Shown: positions 1 to 9,371 of the stretch, piece after piece
Position numbering within the stretch: position 1 is the first letter of the stretch
Layout of the letters: every line of letters starts with the position of its first letter
Assembly (NCBI GenBank): GCA_016716525.1
Contig: JADJWE010000006.1
Coordinates: 372,001-436,000 of the forward strand
From: Candidatus Flexicrinis affinis
Lineage (GTDB): Bacteria; Chloroflexota; Anaerolineae; Aggregatilineales; Phototrophicaceae
DNA: 64,000 nt
Reading direction: 5' to 3'
Translations under genes and position numbers: made by a program
Notes under the pieces: model-generated
Database searches by the model: none
Told to the model about the DNA's origin: nothing
What the model saw: only the letters and a program-made list of their open reading frames with translations

Positions 1-1239
1 CTGCGCAGGTGACGTTCTCCAACTCGATTATTTCGGGCAACGGATCCAGCTATCAGGCGCCCGACTGTTACTTGTTTCCTTCAGTGCAGCCCAAAGCGGC
101 GTACGCCGAGATGAACATCCTCGGTGTCGTCGACCAGTGGTGCAACACCGTCCCGGGGCCGTCGCTGATGATCGGCCCGACGCAGTTCGGCGCCCTGACC
201 AACATAAATCATCCGTATGTCATCCCGGTGACTCCCGGCAGTGCTGCGATCAACGCTGCGCCGTCGTGCCTGCCCGTCCTCGGCGGTTTCGACCAGATGG
301 GCAACGTGCGCCCAGCCGGGTCAGGATGCGACCTCGGCGCATACGAGCACCCTGCCGGTAACGACGGTACGCTCCTCGTCGCGCCGCCCGCGGGTGTGCC
401 GCTGTCGGCAATCGACATCGAGGTCGGCGACCAAGACTTGGTTAACGCCGGCACGCTTGAGGTACAAGTGATCACCCAGAACACCCTCTCGCCCGACAGC
501 GAAACGGTCACGTTGACGGAAACCGGTCCGGGGTCCGGCGTGTTTACGGTAAACGTCACCCTCTCGCCGTCCCCTGCGACCCCCGGCAACGGGCTGATCG
601 AAGCCGGATTGGGTCACACGGTCGTCGTCTCGTACTGGGACGCGGTCACCGCAAACGCCGACGCGGCGACCCTCACAGCTCTCTACACCGTGATCCCGCC
701 TGTCGCGGCCAACCTGCTCGCTAACGGCGACTTCGAGGCCGGATCGACGGGTTGGACGATCAGCGGCCCCAGCGGCGATAAGGTCAACGGCAAGAACCCG
801 TTCGACGGCGTGCAGTCGCTGCGCTTCAAGGGGTTTGCCGGCAAGCTCAACAGCAAGGTCAGCCAGACGGTGCTCGCGCCGCCGATCGTCGACCAAGACA
901 CGGTCACCCTGAGCGCGCAAATCGAGTCGGGGGCTTCGGCAAGTGGAAAGATGAAGCTGACGCTCAAGACCGATCAGAACCGGCAGATCAAAGCGGACGT
1001 CAAGTTCGACTTGAGCGGCGCGTACGGCCTGCACGAAATCATCCTGCCGATTACGCTGCTTGCCGGGCGAGATGGTCACCGAGGCCAGTGTGACGTTCAC
1101 GGACAAGTCGCAGAGCGGGAAGGTATATGTCGACGCAGTCAGTCTGACGGTCACGGCCCCGAACGCGCCGCGCACCGAGACACGTGCCGGCATCCTGCCG
1201 CCGCCGGCGGCTCCGGGAGGCTTCCGCGGGCAGAACTAA
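1..1239 (+). pseudogene. CSLREA-type secreted beta-helix protein, 3' part, frameshifted
   Basis: The window opens inside this gene; codons run in frame from position 3. The visible part matches the intact neighbour at 1361-3511 almost residue for residue: end of the beta-helix (SGNGSSYQAPDC), a chitobiase/Ig-like segment, then a carbohydrate-binding-like domain (LLANGDFEAGSTGWT). Around 1060 there is one extra T (ctgcttgccggg here, ctgctgccggg in the neighbour). Skipping it restores DKSQSGKVYVDAV and the family tail LPPPAAPGGFRGQN, with the stop at 1237-1239. Without the correction the frame runs on as nonsense to 1343. Likely a cell-surface or secreted protein. The frameshift may be genuine decay or a sequencing error. 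Confidence 0.8.
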
Positions 1240-1252
1240 CGGCGTATTCACA

Positions 1253-1288
1253 GGGCGGGACCGGAAGCAGTGGTCCCGCCCGTCTTTT
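1253..1288 (+). terminator. Rho-independent terminator after first beta-helix gene
   Basis: A 10-bp perfect stem (GGGCGGGACC / GGTCCCGCCC) with a 9-nt loop is followed by GTCTTTT, 14 nt after the corrected stop codon at 1239. Confidence 0.75.
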
Positions 1289-1360
1289 GGTGCACGCGTT
1301 GCGGACTCCCCTGAAACGACATACTCTAGTCTCAATGGACTAGCCCGAGGGGGGTGGACT

Positions 1361-3511
1361 ATGTCGCGCTTCATTTTGCTGATCGTCGTGCTGCTTCTTT
1401 TGACATTTCCTGTTTCGACGCAAGACGAACCGGTCGCATTGGTTGTCGCCCAAGATTACCTCGATAACGCATCCGCTGCGGAGGCGGCGAACGGCGCCGA
1501 TCCGGTGGTGCGCTCCGTTGGTGTTCGGGCCAACTTCACGCTCACAGATCAGGCTGATACAGTGGACGCGACCCCCGGCGACGGCACGTGTGCTGATGCC
1601 GGCGGCGCGTGCACGCTGCGCGCCGCCGTCATGGAATCCAACGCCCTCGGCGGATCGAACACCATCAATATCCCCGGAGGATACAGCATCACGCTGTCGC
1701 TTGGCACGACGAACGACAACAACGCCAATTCGGGCGATCTCGACATTCTCGCCAATGTCGAGATCATCGGAACACCGGGCGGCGGCCAGCCGCGAATCAC
1801 CAACATCATAGAAGACCGAATCTTCCACGTGTTCAACGTCGGCATTGCCTTGAGCCTGCAAAATGTGATGCTGCGCGAAGCGGGCGCTCCGGGCGTAAGT
1901 GGCGGCGCGGTCTTGGTCACCGGCGGGGTGTTCCGGTCCGACCGGATCAGCGTCTATGGGAACACGGGACACCTTGGCGGTGGCATTGCAGTGGGATCCG
2001 GGGCGACCTTCGACATCTACAACAGCACCTTCGCATACAACATGAGCTTTGCCAACGGCGCTGGCATCTACATGCAGAACGCCACAGGTTCTATCGTCAA
2101 CTCGACCGTGTTCGGCAACTTCAGCCCCCTGATCAACGGTACCAGCTACCCCGGCGCAGGGCTGTTCTTCTTTGCCCCAACGACGGTAGACGTGATCCAC
2201 ACCACCGTCACGCAAAACTACAACGGTTTGTACGGCGGTGGATTCAGCGTCTATAACCCCTCGACACCGGCCGTGCCGGTGACGTTCACCAATTCGGTCA
2301 TCGCGGACAACGACTCGGGGTATCAGGCGCCCGACTGCCACATGTTCGCGGGAAGCGTACAGCCCAAGGCTGATTATGTCGGGTTCAATGTAATTGGCTA
2401 CACCGATTACCTGTGCGAGTCGCTTCCCGGGCCCGCGCTCCAGTTCGAACCGGTCGAGTTCGGCCTAATCGTGAACACAGGCCATCCGTATATCATTCCG
2501 CCCTCGCCGGGCAGCGTGACGATCAACGCGGCGCTGTCATGCCTTCCGATCCTTGGCGGCGTTGACCAGATGGGCAACCCGCGCCCAGCGGGGTCAGGAT
2601 GCGACCTTGGCTCGTACGAGCGCCCGACGCGCAATGACGGCACCATCGACATCGCACCGCCGAGCGGCGTGCCGCTGTCCGCCTTTACCGTCAAAGTCGA
2701 CGACGTGGATCTCATGAACACTGGCGCGCTCGACGTGCAGGTCGTCACGCAGAACACGGTCAACCCCGACTCCGAGACCGTGACACTGGTCGAAACGCCG
2801 CCAAATTCTGGCACGTTCGAGGCGCTCGTCACGCTTTCGCCATCGCCAGCGACCCCCGGCAACGGGCTGATCGAAGCCGGGCTCGGGCATGAGGTCGTCG
2901 TCTCGTACTGGGACGCCGTCACCGCCAACGCCGACGCGGCGACACGCACGGCGACGTACACCGTCGTCCCGCCTGTCGCGGCCAACTTGCTGACAAACGG
3001 CGATTTCGAGGCCGGCGCGACAGGCTGGACGTTCGCTGGGCCTACTAGCGACAAGGTCAACGGCAAGAGTCCGTTTGACGGTCTGAAGTCCCTGCGCTTC
3101 AAAGGGTTCGCCGGTAAGCCCAACAGCAAGGTCGGCCAGACGGTGCTCGCGCCGCCGGTCGTCGATGGCGACACGCTGGTCTTCAGCGCGCAGATCGAAT
3201 CCGGCGCAGCGGCCAGCGGCAAGATGAAGTTCAAGCTGAAGACCGATCAGGACCGGCAGATCAAGGCGGACGTGAAGTTCGACAAGAGCGGCGCGTACGG
3301 CCTGCACGAAATCATCCTGCCGATTGCGCTGCTGCCGGGCGAGATGGTCACCGAGGTCAGCGTGATGTTCACGGACAAGTCGCAGAGCGGGAAGGTGTAT
3401 GTCGACGCGGTCAGTCTGACGGTCACGGCCCCGAACGCGCCGCGCACCGAAACGCGCGCCGGCATCCTGCCGCCACCCGTGGCTCCCAGCGGCTTCCGCG
3501 GCGGGAACTAG
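1361..3511 (+). CDS. CSLREA-domain secreted beta-helix protein with C-terminal CBM-like domain
   Basis: 716 aa. The start is the ATG at 1361, behind a GAGGGGGG ribosome site and directly before a signal peptide (MSRFILLIVVLLLLTFPVST); the open frame extends upstream but that part lies in the promoter region. Residues about 58-100 form the CSLREA-type segment (DTVDATPGDGTCADAGGACT followed by LRAAVMESNA). Parallel beta-helix repeats rich in GGG and NST turns follow, then an Ig/chitobiase-like segment and a carbohydrate-binding-like domain from about residue 541 (NLLTNGDFEAGATGW). The protein ends in the tail LPPPVAPSGFRGGN shared with its three neighbours. The role is presumably surface adhesion or polysaccharide binding; no catalytic residues are recognisable. 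A CTAGTC/GACTAG inverted repeat at 1326-1343 lies just before the ribosome site. Confidence 0.85.
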   Translation: MSRFILLIVVLLLLTFPVSTQDEPVALVVAQDYLDNASAAEAANGADPVVRSVGVRANFTLTDQADTVDATPGDGTCADAGGACTLRAAVMESNALGGSNTINIPGGYSITLSLGTTNDNNANSGDLDILANVEIIGTPGGGQPRITNIIEDRIFHVFNVGIALSLQNVMLREAGAPGVSGGAVLVTGGVFRSDRISVYGNTGHLGGGIAVGSGATFDIYNSTFAYNMSFANGAGIYMQNATGSIVNSTVFGNFSPLINGTSYPGAGLFFFAPTTVDVIHTTVTQNYNGLYGGGFSVYNPSTPAVPVTFTNSVIADNDSGYQAPDCHMFAGSVQPKADYVGFNVIGYTDYLCESLPGPALQFEPVEFGLIVNTGHPYIIPPSPGSVTINAALSCLPILGGVDQMGNPRPAGSGCDLGSYERPTRNDGTIDIAPPSGVPLSAFTVKVDDVDLMNTGALDVQVVTQNTVNPDSETVTLVETPPNSGTFEALVTLSPSPATPGNGLIEAGLGHEVVVSYWDAVTANADAATRTATYTVVPPVAANLLTNGDFEAGATGWTFAGPTSDKVNGKSPFDGLKSLRFKGFAGKPNSKVGQTVLAPPVVDGDTLVFSAQIESGAAASGKMKFKLKTDQDRQIKADVKFDKSGAYGLHEIILPIALLPGEMVTEVSVMFTDKSQSGKVYVDAVSLTVTAPNAPRTETRAGILPPPVAPSGFRGGN

Positions 3512-3640
3512 GATCAGCGAGACGGGGGCGGTGTGATGCCGCCCCGTTCATCTAGACCATTTAGACCCACCTCAACACATGGATTGCGGTTACAGCGGTA
3601 CTATGAGTGTCATTGATGTTCAACAGATACCTGTGATACG

Positions 3641-5128
3641 GTGCGCGCAACACACAATTCCCTATACCTGTTTCCCGTGCTTCTGCTTGTTTGGTTCGCT
3701 TTCACCACTGGAATAGCATCGGCGCAGGATGACGCGTCGTCGCAGCCCCGCGAAGACTGCTCCGGCCTGTCGTTCCCCTATACCCTAACCGGCGACTCGC
3801 CGGCCGAGCTGATAAACGCTATCGAGTGCGCCAACGCCAACGGCACGGCCGACGTCATCGACCTCAACGGCCAGACGATCGTGCTTACGGAGGCATACGC
3901 CGACTACGATGGCGCGACCGGCCTGCCGGAAGTCACGACCGAGATCACTATTCAGAACGGCACAATCGAACGGCTTTTCAGCGAAAACGAGTTCCGCTTG
4001 CTGGCCGTAGATGAAGTCGGTCGCCTAACCACCAATGGTGTGACCTTAAGGCGGGGTTGCATGTGCGGGTATTCGTACGAAGTCTTCTATAACGGGGGCG
4101 CTATCTACAACGCGGGGTTCTTGCACCTCTTCAACAGCAATCTGGGGCCAAACGTGGCCGAAACGTATGGTGGTGCGGTGTACAACACCGGCACGCTGAT
4201 AATCGGCCGCGTGACGCTGTCGAACAATCGAGCCGCTAGGGGCGGAGCAATCTACAACGTCGGCTCACTTACGGTCGTCAACAGCGCAATCATCGACAAC
4301 AATGCGTCTCGCGGGGCTGGAATCTACAATTTCGGCCAGATGACCGTGACAGCGGCAAGACTCGCAGCAAACTATGCAACTAACGCGGGTGGGGCAATCT
4401 ACAACATTGGACCGGACGAAGTGTCGATTACGGACACCGAGTTTACCGACAACCCGGGTCCCGCGGAAGGCGGCGCTATCTCCAATTGGTCAACCAGCAC
4501 GCTTACCGTCACCGGAAGCACATTCACTCGCAATGGCCTCGCCCACTTCCACGGTACGTTGACCGTCATCGACAGCGCAATTTACTCCGGCGGGTTCGGC
4601 ATCGTCGCTTACGCGCCTGTCACGGTGGTCGGCAGCACGATCGCCGGTAACACACTCGGATTCTATCACGGATGGGGAGCGGCCACGATCGCCAACAGTG
4701 CGATCACGGGCAACGGGTTCGGCGTTGGCAGCGAATTCGGAACCCTTCACATCGTGAATTCGACCATTGCGGGGAACGATGGCACGACATACGGCGGCAT
4801 CTATATTCGAGAAAGCGCTGTAACCCTCGACAATTCGATTGTCTACGGCAACGAAGCCGATTCCGATTCCAGCGTTCCCCAAATTACTGGCGCTTATACG
4901 GCCAACAACAGCCTGATCGGCGTCGACCCGCTGTTCGTCGCGCCAGAGCTGGCCGCCTCGGCGCCCACGACCGCCGGCGATTATCGCCTCCTTGCCGGCA
5001 GTCCGGCCATCGACGCTGGCGACAAACATTCGTCCCAACCGGCCTTACAACAGATCTCGACGGCAACCCGCGGATCGTTGGCGGCACGGTCGACATCGGC
5101 GCGTACGAGACTCCACTGTGCTCGATGA
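3641..5128 (+). CDS. Secreted beta-helix protein, 5' part of a frameshifted gene
   Basis: Starts at GTG 3641 with a clear signal peptide (LFPVLLLVWFAFTTGIASAQ). The mature part opens with CSGLSFPYTLTGD and continues with beta-helix repeats built on GGAIYN and STIAGN turns, as in polymorphic membrane-type beta-helices. Near 5025 one base is missing relative to the homologous stretch at 6376-6420. The last 35 residues are therefore out of frame, and the other frame continues with LTTDLDGNPRIVGGTVDIGAY. Read through, the gene would span 3641-7002 and encode about 1120 aa with two tandem beta-helix modules. The upstream gene ends 129 nt before; no convincing promoter is visible. The true product depends on whether the frameshift is real. 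Confidence 0.7.
   Translation: MRATHNSLYLFPVLLLVWFAFTTGIASAQDDASSQPREDCSGLSFPYTLTGDSPAELINAIECANANGTADVIDLNGQTIVLTEAYADYDGATGLPEVTTEITIQNGTIERLFSENEFRLLAVDEVGRLTTNGVTLRRGCMCGYSYEVFYNGGAIYNAGFLHLFNSNLGPNVAETYGGAVYNTGTLIIGRVTLSNNRAARGGAIYNVGSLTVVNSAIIDNNASRGAGIYNFGQMTVTAARLAANYATNAGGAIYNIGPDEVSITDTEFTDNPGPAEGGAISNWSTSTLTVTGSTFTRNGLAHFHGTLTVIDSAIYSGGFGIVAYAPVTVVGSTIAGNTLGFYHGWGAATIANSAITGNGFGVGSEFGTLHIVNSTIAGNDGTTYGGIYIRESAVTLDNSIVYGNEADSDSSVPQITGAYTANNSLIGVDPLFVAPELAASAPTTAGDYRLLAGSPAIDAGDKHSSQPALQQISTATRGSLAARSTSARTRLHCAR
3773..3975 (+). repeat. Intragenic direct repeat, copy A
   Basis: 203-bp segment, from ttcccctataccctaacc to aatcgaacggct, nearly identical in sequence and identical in length to 5134-5336. 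It encodes the first strand of the beta-helix module and marks an internal duplication of about 1.36 kb within one gene. Confidence 0.85.
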
Positions 5129-7002
5129 TTGTGTTCCCCTATACCCTAACCGGCGACGCGCCGGCCGAGCTAATCAGCGCGATCGAGTGCGGCAACGCCA
5201 ACGGCACGGCCGACGTCATCGACCTCAACGGCCAGACGATCGTGCTGACGGAGGCATACGCCGACTATGACGGCGCGACTGGGCTGCCAGAGATTACGAC
5301 CGCGATTACCCTTCAGAACGGCACAATCGAACGGCTCGATAGCGACAACTACTTCCGGTTGTTGGCCGTGAGCAAAAGCGGCGATCTCACGCTGCAGGGA
5401 GTCACAGTACAGGGCGGTTGGGTAGATACGTCTGGCGCGGGTGTCTACAGTCTAGGTGCACTCAGTCTCATCGACTCGACCTTTCACTTCAATATCACTC
5501 TTGGCGACGAGTACCTAGAGGGTTCCGGTGGAGGCGTCCATTCTGCTGGATCGCTCTATGCCATTGACAGCGTGTTCTCCGAGAACCACGGGGGGTTGGG
5601 TGGCGCACTGCTCATCGCTGACGGCAGCACCGCGACGCTAACGAACCTTGTAATCACAGGAAATCACGGGGTCTTGGGCGGGGGCATCCACAACCTCGGG
5701 AATCTCACCGTGACAGCAGCGACGATAACGGGAAATCTCGCGATAGAAGGTGGTGGGGTCTATAACGATGGTCTTCTGAACATGGCGACCAGCACTATCT
5801 CCGCCAATCAAGTCAGCGACGGGGCTGCCGGCCTAAATAACACGGGCACCGCGACACTCTCCGATGTAACCATCGCTGAGAATCAGGCATACGCGCCGTA
5901 CGTAAGCGGATACTGCGGCGGTGTTCAGAACCTCGGTGTCCTGACCATGACGCGCGGTGCGATCGTCGGCAATTCAGCGGGTGGTGGGGGCGGTGTCTGC
6001 AGCTACACCGAGGGTGCTTTCACCACGCTCACCGGCACACTCATCGCCGGCAACTCTGCCGAGACGAGCGGCGGTGCATTATCCACCTTGGAAAGCACGC
6101 TCGTCGTGCTCAACAATGTCACCGTATCGGGCAACTATGCGGGGTTCCAAGGTGGCGGCCTCTATAACATCTACGGATCGCCGATCGAGCTCAACAACTC
6201 GATCGTCTACGGCAACGAGGCGGGAGAATACGCAGACATAGGCGGCGCGTTCACAGCCACCAACAGCCTCGTCGGCGTCGACCCGCTGTTCGTCGCCCCA
6301 GAACCGGCCAGCTCGGCCCCGACAACGGGCGGCAACTATCGGCTCCTTGCTGGCAGCCCCGCCATCGACGCCGGCGACAACGCGCTCGTCCCGATCTACC
6401 TCACCACCGACCTCGACGGCAACCCGCGGATTGTCGATGGCATAGTGGATATCGGCGCTTACGAGGTTCAGCCGGTCGAACTCCTGAGCAATGGCGGCTT
6501 CGAGGCCGGCAGCGCGCCGTGGGTGATCGTCACGCCGGGCGGCGACAAGGTCAAGGACAAGAACCCGTACGAAGGCACCTTCGCCTTCCGCTTCAAGGGC
6601 TTCGCCGGCAAGACCTCCGGCAAGGCCAAGCAGACCGTCGACAACCCGCCGATCGCCGATGGTGAGTCGTTCGTCCTGACCGCGCAGATCAACTCTGGCG
6701 CGTCCGCAGTCGGGAAAGTCACCCTCAAGGCAAATACCGACTTGGGGAACAAGATCAAGCAGAAGATCAACTTCGACCAAGCCGGCGCGTATTCGCAGCA
6801 CCAGATCGTCGTGCCGGTCACGCTGGCGGTCGGCGAGACGGTCACGAAGGTGACGGTCATCTTCAACGACAAGTCGCAGAGCGGGAAAGTGCACGTCGAC
6901 GCGGTGAGCCTGACCATCGAGCCGACAGCACCGCGTACGGTCACGCGCTCGGATGTGCTGCCCCCGCCGGCGGCCCCGAGCGGCTTCCGCGGCGGGAACT
7001 AA
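5125..7002 (+). CDS. Secreted beta-helix protein, 3' part of the frameshifted gene, with CBM-like domain and family tail
   Basis: In-frame coding for this half begins just after the frameshift near 5025. The first usable ATG is 5125, which overlaps the stop of the 5' part as ATGA, so re-initiation is conceivable. The region repeats the module of the 5' half (VFPYTLTGDAPAELISAIEC matches SFPYTLTGDSPAELINAIEC), then has beta-helix repeats, the DPLFVAPE / DYRLLAGSPAIDAGD-type closing motif, a carbohydrate-binding-like domain (LLSNGGFEAGSAPW) and the family tail LPPPAAPSGFRGGN. This part has no signal peptide of its own, so it is best read as the C-terminal half of the gene starting at 3641. Confidence 0.7.
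   Translation: MIVFPYTLTGDAPAELISAIECGNANGTADVIDLNGQTIVLTEAYADYDGATGLPEITTAITLQNGTIERLDSDNYFRLLAVSKSGDLTLQGVTVQGGWVDTSGAGVYSLGALSLIDSTFHFNITLGDEYLEGSGGGVHSAGSLYAIDSVFSENHGGLGGALLIADGSTATLTNLVITGNHGVLGGGIHNLGNLTVTAATITGNLAIEGGGVYNDGLLNMATSTISANQVSDGAAGLNNTGTATLSDVTIAENQAYAPYVSGYCGGVQNLGVLTMTRGAIVGNSAGGGGGVCSYTEGAFTTLTGTLIAGNSAETSGGALSTLESTLVVLNNVTVSGNYAGFQGGGLYNIYGSPIELNNSIVYGNEAGEYADIGGAFTATNSLVGVDPLFVAPEPASSAPTTGGNYRLLAGSPAIDAGDNALVPIYLTTDLDGNPRIVDGIVDIGAYEVQPVELLSNGGFEAGSAPWVIVTPGGDKVKDKNPYEGTFAFRFKGFAGKTSGKAKQTVDNPPIADGESFVLTAQINSGASAVGKVTLKANTDLGNKIKQKINFDQAGAYSQHQIVVPVTLAVGETVTKVTVIFNDKSQSGKVHVDAVSLTIEPTAPRTVTRSDVLPPPAAPSGFRGGN
5134..5336 (+). repeat. Intragenic direct repeat, copy B
   Basis: Second copy of the 203-bp segment at 3773-3975. 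The downstream ends of the two modules also match (4908-5024 with 6261-6379), so a whole module was duplicated, with the interior diverging more than the ends. Confidence 0.85.
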
Positions 7003-7046
7003 ACGGACGTAGGGTAACCTAACGCTCGTCTGCCAATGTGCGGTAA

Positions 7047-7084
7047 CATGACCTCTCGCCGTCTGAACCACGCGAGAGGTCATG
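7047..7084 (+). promoter_or_regulatory. Perfect 13-bp hairpin covering the ribosome site of the next gene
   Basis: CATGACCTCTCGC (7047-7059) and GCGAGAGGTCATG (7072-7084) are exact reverse complements with a 12-nt loop. The 3' arm contains GAGAGG, the only Shine-Dalgarno candidate for the ATG at 7089. If folded, the stem would hide the ribosome site, suggesting post-transcriptional control. No U-tract follows, so it is not a typical terminator. A DNA-binding operator is the alternative reading. Confidence 0.6.
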
Positions 7085-7088
7085 CATT

Positions 7089-9272
7089 ATGCCGCGCACC
7101 TTCCTGCTCATTGCGATCCTGCTGCTGGTCGTCCTGCCATCCGGCGCGCAGCAGACGATCGCCGAGATTGACCCGGCGCTGCTCGACGCACGCGACGCGG
7201 TCGAGGCAGCGGGCGTGCGAACACCCGCACCTCGGCTTGCCGGACGCTTCAACTTCACAGTCAACTCGTCCGGTGACACCGTCGATGTCAACGTCGGCAA
7301 CGGTGTCTGCGCCGACTCGGGCGGTCAATGTACCCTGCGCGCGGCGGTCATGGAGGCCAACGCCAGCGCCGGCCCGCACACGATTTCGGTGGCCTACCCG
7401 TTTATCGAGCTGTTTGCAGGCAGCGCCGGCGATAACGTCGATAGCTCGGGCGACCTCGACATCGCGTCGAACATCACCATCACCGGAACAGCCGCTCAGC
7501 CGACCGCGCTGGTCAACCCGATCGACCGGGTGTTCGACGTGCAGGACGGCGGCAACCTTTCGCTCACGAACATCAAAGTCACGCTTTCGGGAAATTCCAC
7601 CCAATCGGGCGGCGGCATTCGGGTCGGCAACGGGGCGTCGTTCACCGGCACGCGCATCGTAGTCGTCAACAACATCGCCGACGCCGGGGCGGGAATCTAC
7701 ATCAACCGGGCGGAGAGCTTCCGCCTGTTCAGCAGCGCAATCATCCACAACCACGCGCGAGACGGCAACGGCGGCGGCTTGTTCTTTCGCGATGCCGAGG
7801 ACGCGCAGGTCGTCAACAGCACCATTGCCGGCAATTCGAGCACGTTCACGTTTAGCGGCTCGCCCCTCCCGGGCGGCGGCGTCTACGTGGTCGCCGCGAC
7901 CGGATCATACGAGAGCGATGTCGCGTTCATTCACTCCACCATCGCCCATAACACGGCAGGGGTCGGGGGCGGGCTGTTCGTCTCGAAGCAGAACGGGCAA
8001 GTGCCGCCGCTGATGTCGCTGCACAACACGATTGTCGGGGGAAATCTGGCGACCGTCGACAGCCCGAACTGCTACGTCACCCTCGGCAGTTCGGCGGCGA
8101 CGTTGGTGGAATTCACCGGCCGCAATCTATTCGGCACGTCCGACCCGGCATGCGGTCTGCCGACGATCCCGCAGATCGTCGTAGAAGCCCCGATGCTTGG
8201 CGCCCTAAACGACGGCGCCCCGCCGAACACCAAGCCACCGATGGTCCGCCTCACCAACGGCAGCCCGGCGATCAATCTGGCGACGTCATGCGATCCGGCG
8301 GCGGGTGGCCTAGACCAGCACGGCGGGGCGCGCCCGCGCGGGCCAGCCTGTGACGTCGGCGCGCACGAAGCCCCGACCGGTATCAGCGGGACGATCGATC
8401 TGTTCCCCGATGGCGGCGGGCCGGGCAGTTCGTTCTCGATCACCGTGCAGGACGCGGATCTCTCCGGAAACGGCACGCTGGCGGTCGATGTCGTGACGAC
8501 CAACACTGTCACCCCGGATCGCGAGACGATCATTCTGAACGAAAGCCCGGCCAACTCCGGCACGTTCGTCAAACAGGTGACCCTTGCCCCGCTGCCGGTC
8601 GCGGTCGGCAACGGGTTGATCGAAGCCGCAGGCGGCCACACGGTCACGATTACGTATCACGACTGGGTCGACGCTACCGCGGCCGACAAACTGGTGAGCG
8701 CGCCGTATATCGTCCTCAAGCCCGCGATCCAACTGCTGCAGAACGGCAGTTTCGAGTTCGGGCTGGACGGATGGACGCTTGAGTCGAACGTCAGCGGCGA
8801 CAAAGTACGCACAACCCCTGGCGAGGCCAGCGACGGCATAGGCGTATTCCGCTTCAAGGGTCAGCCCGGCAAGAAGTCGACGCTCAGCCAGAACCTGATC
8901 TCCGCCCCGCGCGACTTCGGCGAAGAGGCGATCGAGGTCAGCTTCGACATCCGGGGCGGCGACCTGAACAGCAACGTCCATCTCCAACTGGTGGTCCAAT
9001 ACGCCAGTGGGGGCAAGGCCAAGCTCAAGTTCCCGTTGAGTCCGAGTGACGTATACACGACCAGGTCGATGACCTTCGTGCCGTACGTCGAACCTGATCC
9101 GATCACCAAGTTCGAGGTGTTGTTTGTCGACAAGTCGCTGTCGGGCAAGGTGTATATCGACCGCGTGCGCGTGGCGTCGGTGTCGCTCGGCACGCGCGGC
9201 ACCGACCCGGAGACTCGAACCGAAACGCTGCCGCCACCTGCCGCACCGTCGGGTTTCCGCGGCAGCAACTGA
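7089..9272 (+). CDS. CSLREA-domain secreted beta-helix protein, intact
   Basis: 727 aa, fourth member of the tandem family and intact. ATG 7089 follows GAGAGG, which lies inside a hairpin. Signal peptide MPRTFLLIAILLLVVLPSGAQ; CSLREA-type segment with DTVDVNVGNGVCADSGGQCT and LRAAVMEANA; beta-helix repeats with SSAIIHNHA and NSTIAGNSS turns; an Ig-like segment; from about residue 548 a carbohydrate-binding-like domain (LLQNGSFEFGLDGW); C-terminal tail LPPPAAPSGFRGSN. Probably exported and surface-associated, with a role in adhesion or polymer binding by analogy to beta-helix proteins. No enzyme active site is recognised. Confidence 0.85.
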   Translation: MPRTFLLIAILLLVVLPSGAQQTIAEIDPALLDARDAVEAAGVRTPAPRLAGRFNFTVNSSGDTVDVNVGNGVCADSGGQCTLRAAVMEANASAGPHTISVAYPFIELFAGSAGDNVDSSGDLDIASNITITGTAAQPTALVNPIDRVFDVQDGGNLSLTNIKVTLSGNSTQSGGGIRVGNGASFTGTRIVVVNNIADAGAGIYINRAESFRLFSSAIIHNHARDGNGGGLFFRDAEDAQVVNSTIAGNSSTFTFSGSPLPGGGVYVVAATGSYESDVAFIHSTIAHNTAGVGGGLFVSKQNGQVPPLMSLHNTIVGGNLATVDSPNCYVTLGSSAATLVEFTGRNLFGTSDPACGLPTIPQIVVEAPMLGALNDGAPPNTKPPMVRLTNGSPAINLATSCDPAAGGLDQHGGARPRGPACDVGAHEAPTGISGTIDLFPDGGGPGSSFSITVQDADLSGNGTLAVDVVTTNTVTPDRETIILNESPANSGTFVKQVTLAPLPVAVGNGLIEAAGGHTVTITYHDWVDATAADKLVSAPYIVLKPAIQLLQNGSFEFGLDGWTLESNVSGDKVRTTPGEASDGIGVFRFKGQPGKKSTLSQNLISAPRDFGEEAIEVSFDIRGGDLNSNVHLQLVVQYASGGKAKLKFPLSPSDVYTTRSMTFVPYVEPDPITKFEVLFVDKSLSGKVYIDRVRVASVSLGTRGTDPETRTETLPPPAAPSGFRGSN

Positions 9273-9277
9273 GGTTT

Positions 9278-9300
9278 GGGCGCTGCCGCATGCGCCCTTT
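9278..9300 (+). terminator. Possible terminator hairpin after beta-helix array
   Basis: GGGCGC / GCGCCC stem with an 8-nt loop followed by only TTT, 5 nt after the stop codon. Short U-tract, so weak. Confidence 0.4.
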
Positions 9301-9371
9301 GGTGAGAGTCCGGTTGCGCAGATGCGCGCGTCGGGTTTTAATCGTGGTATGAGCCACGTGAGGCCATCACC

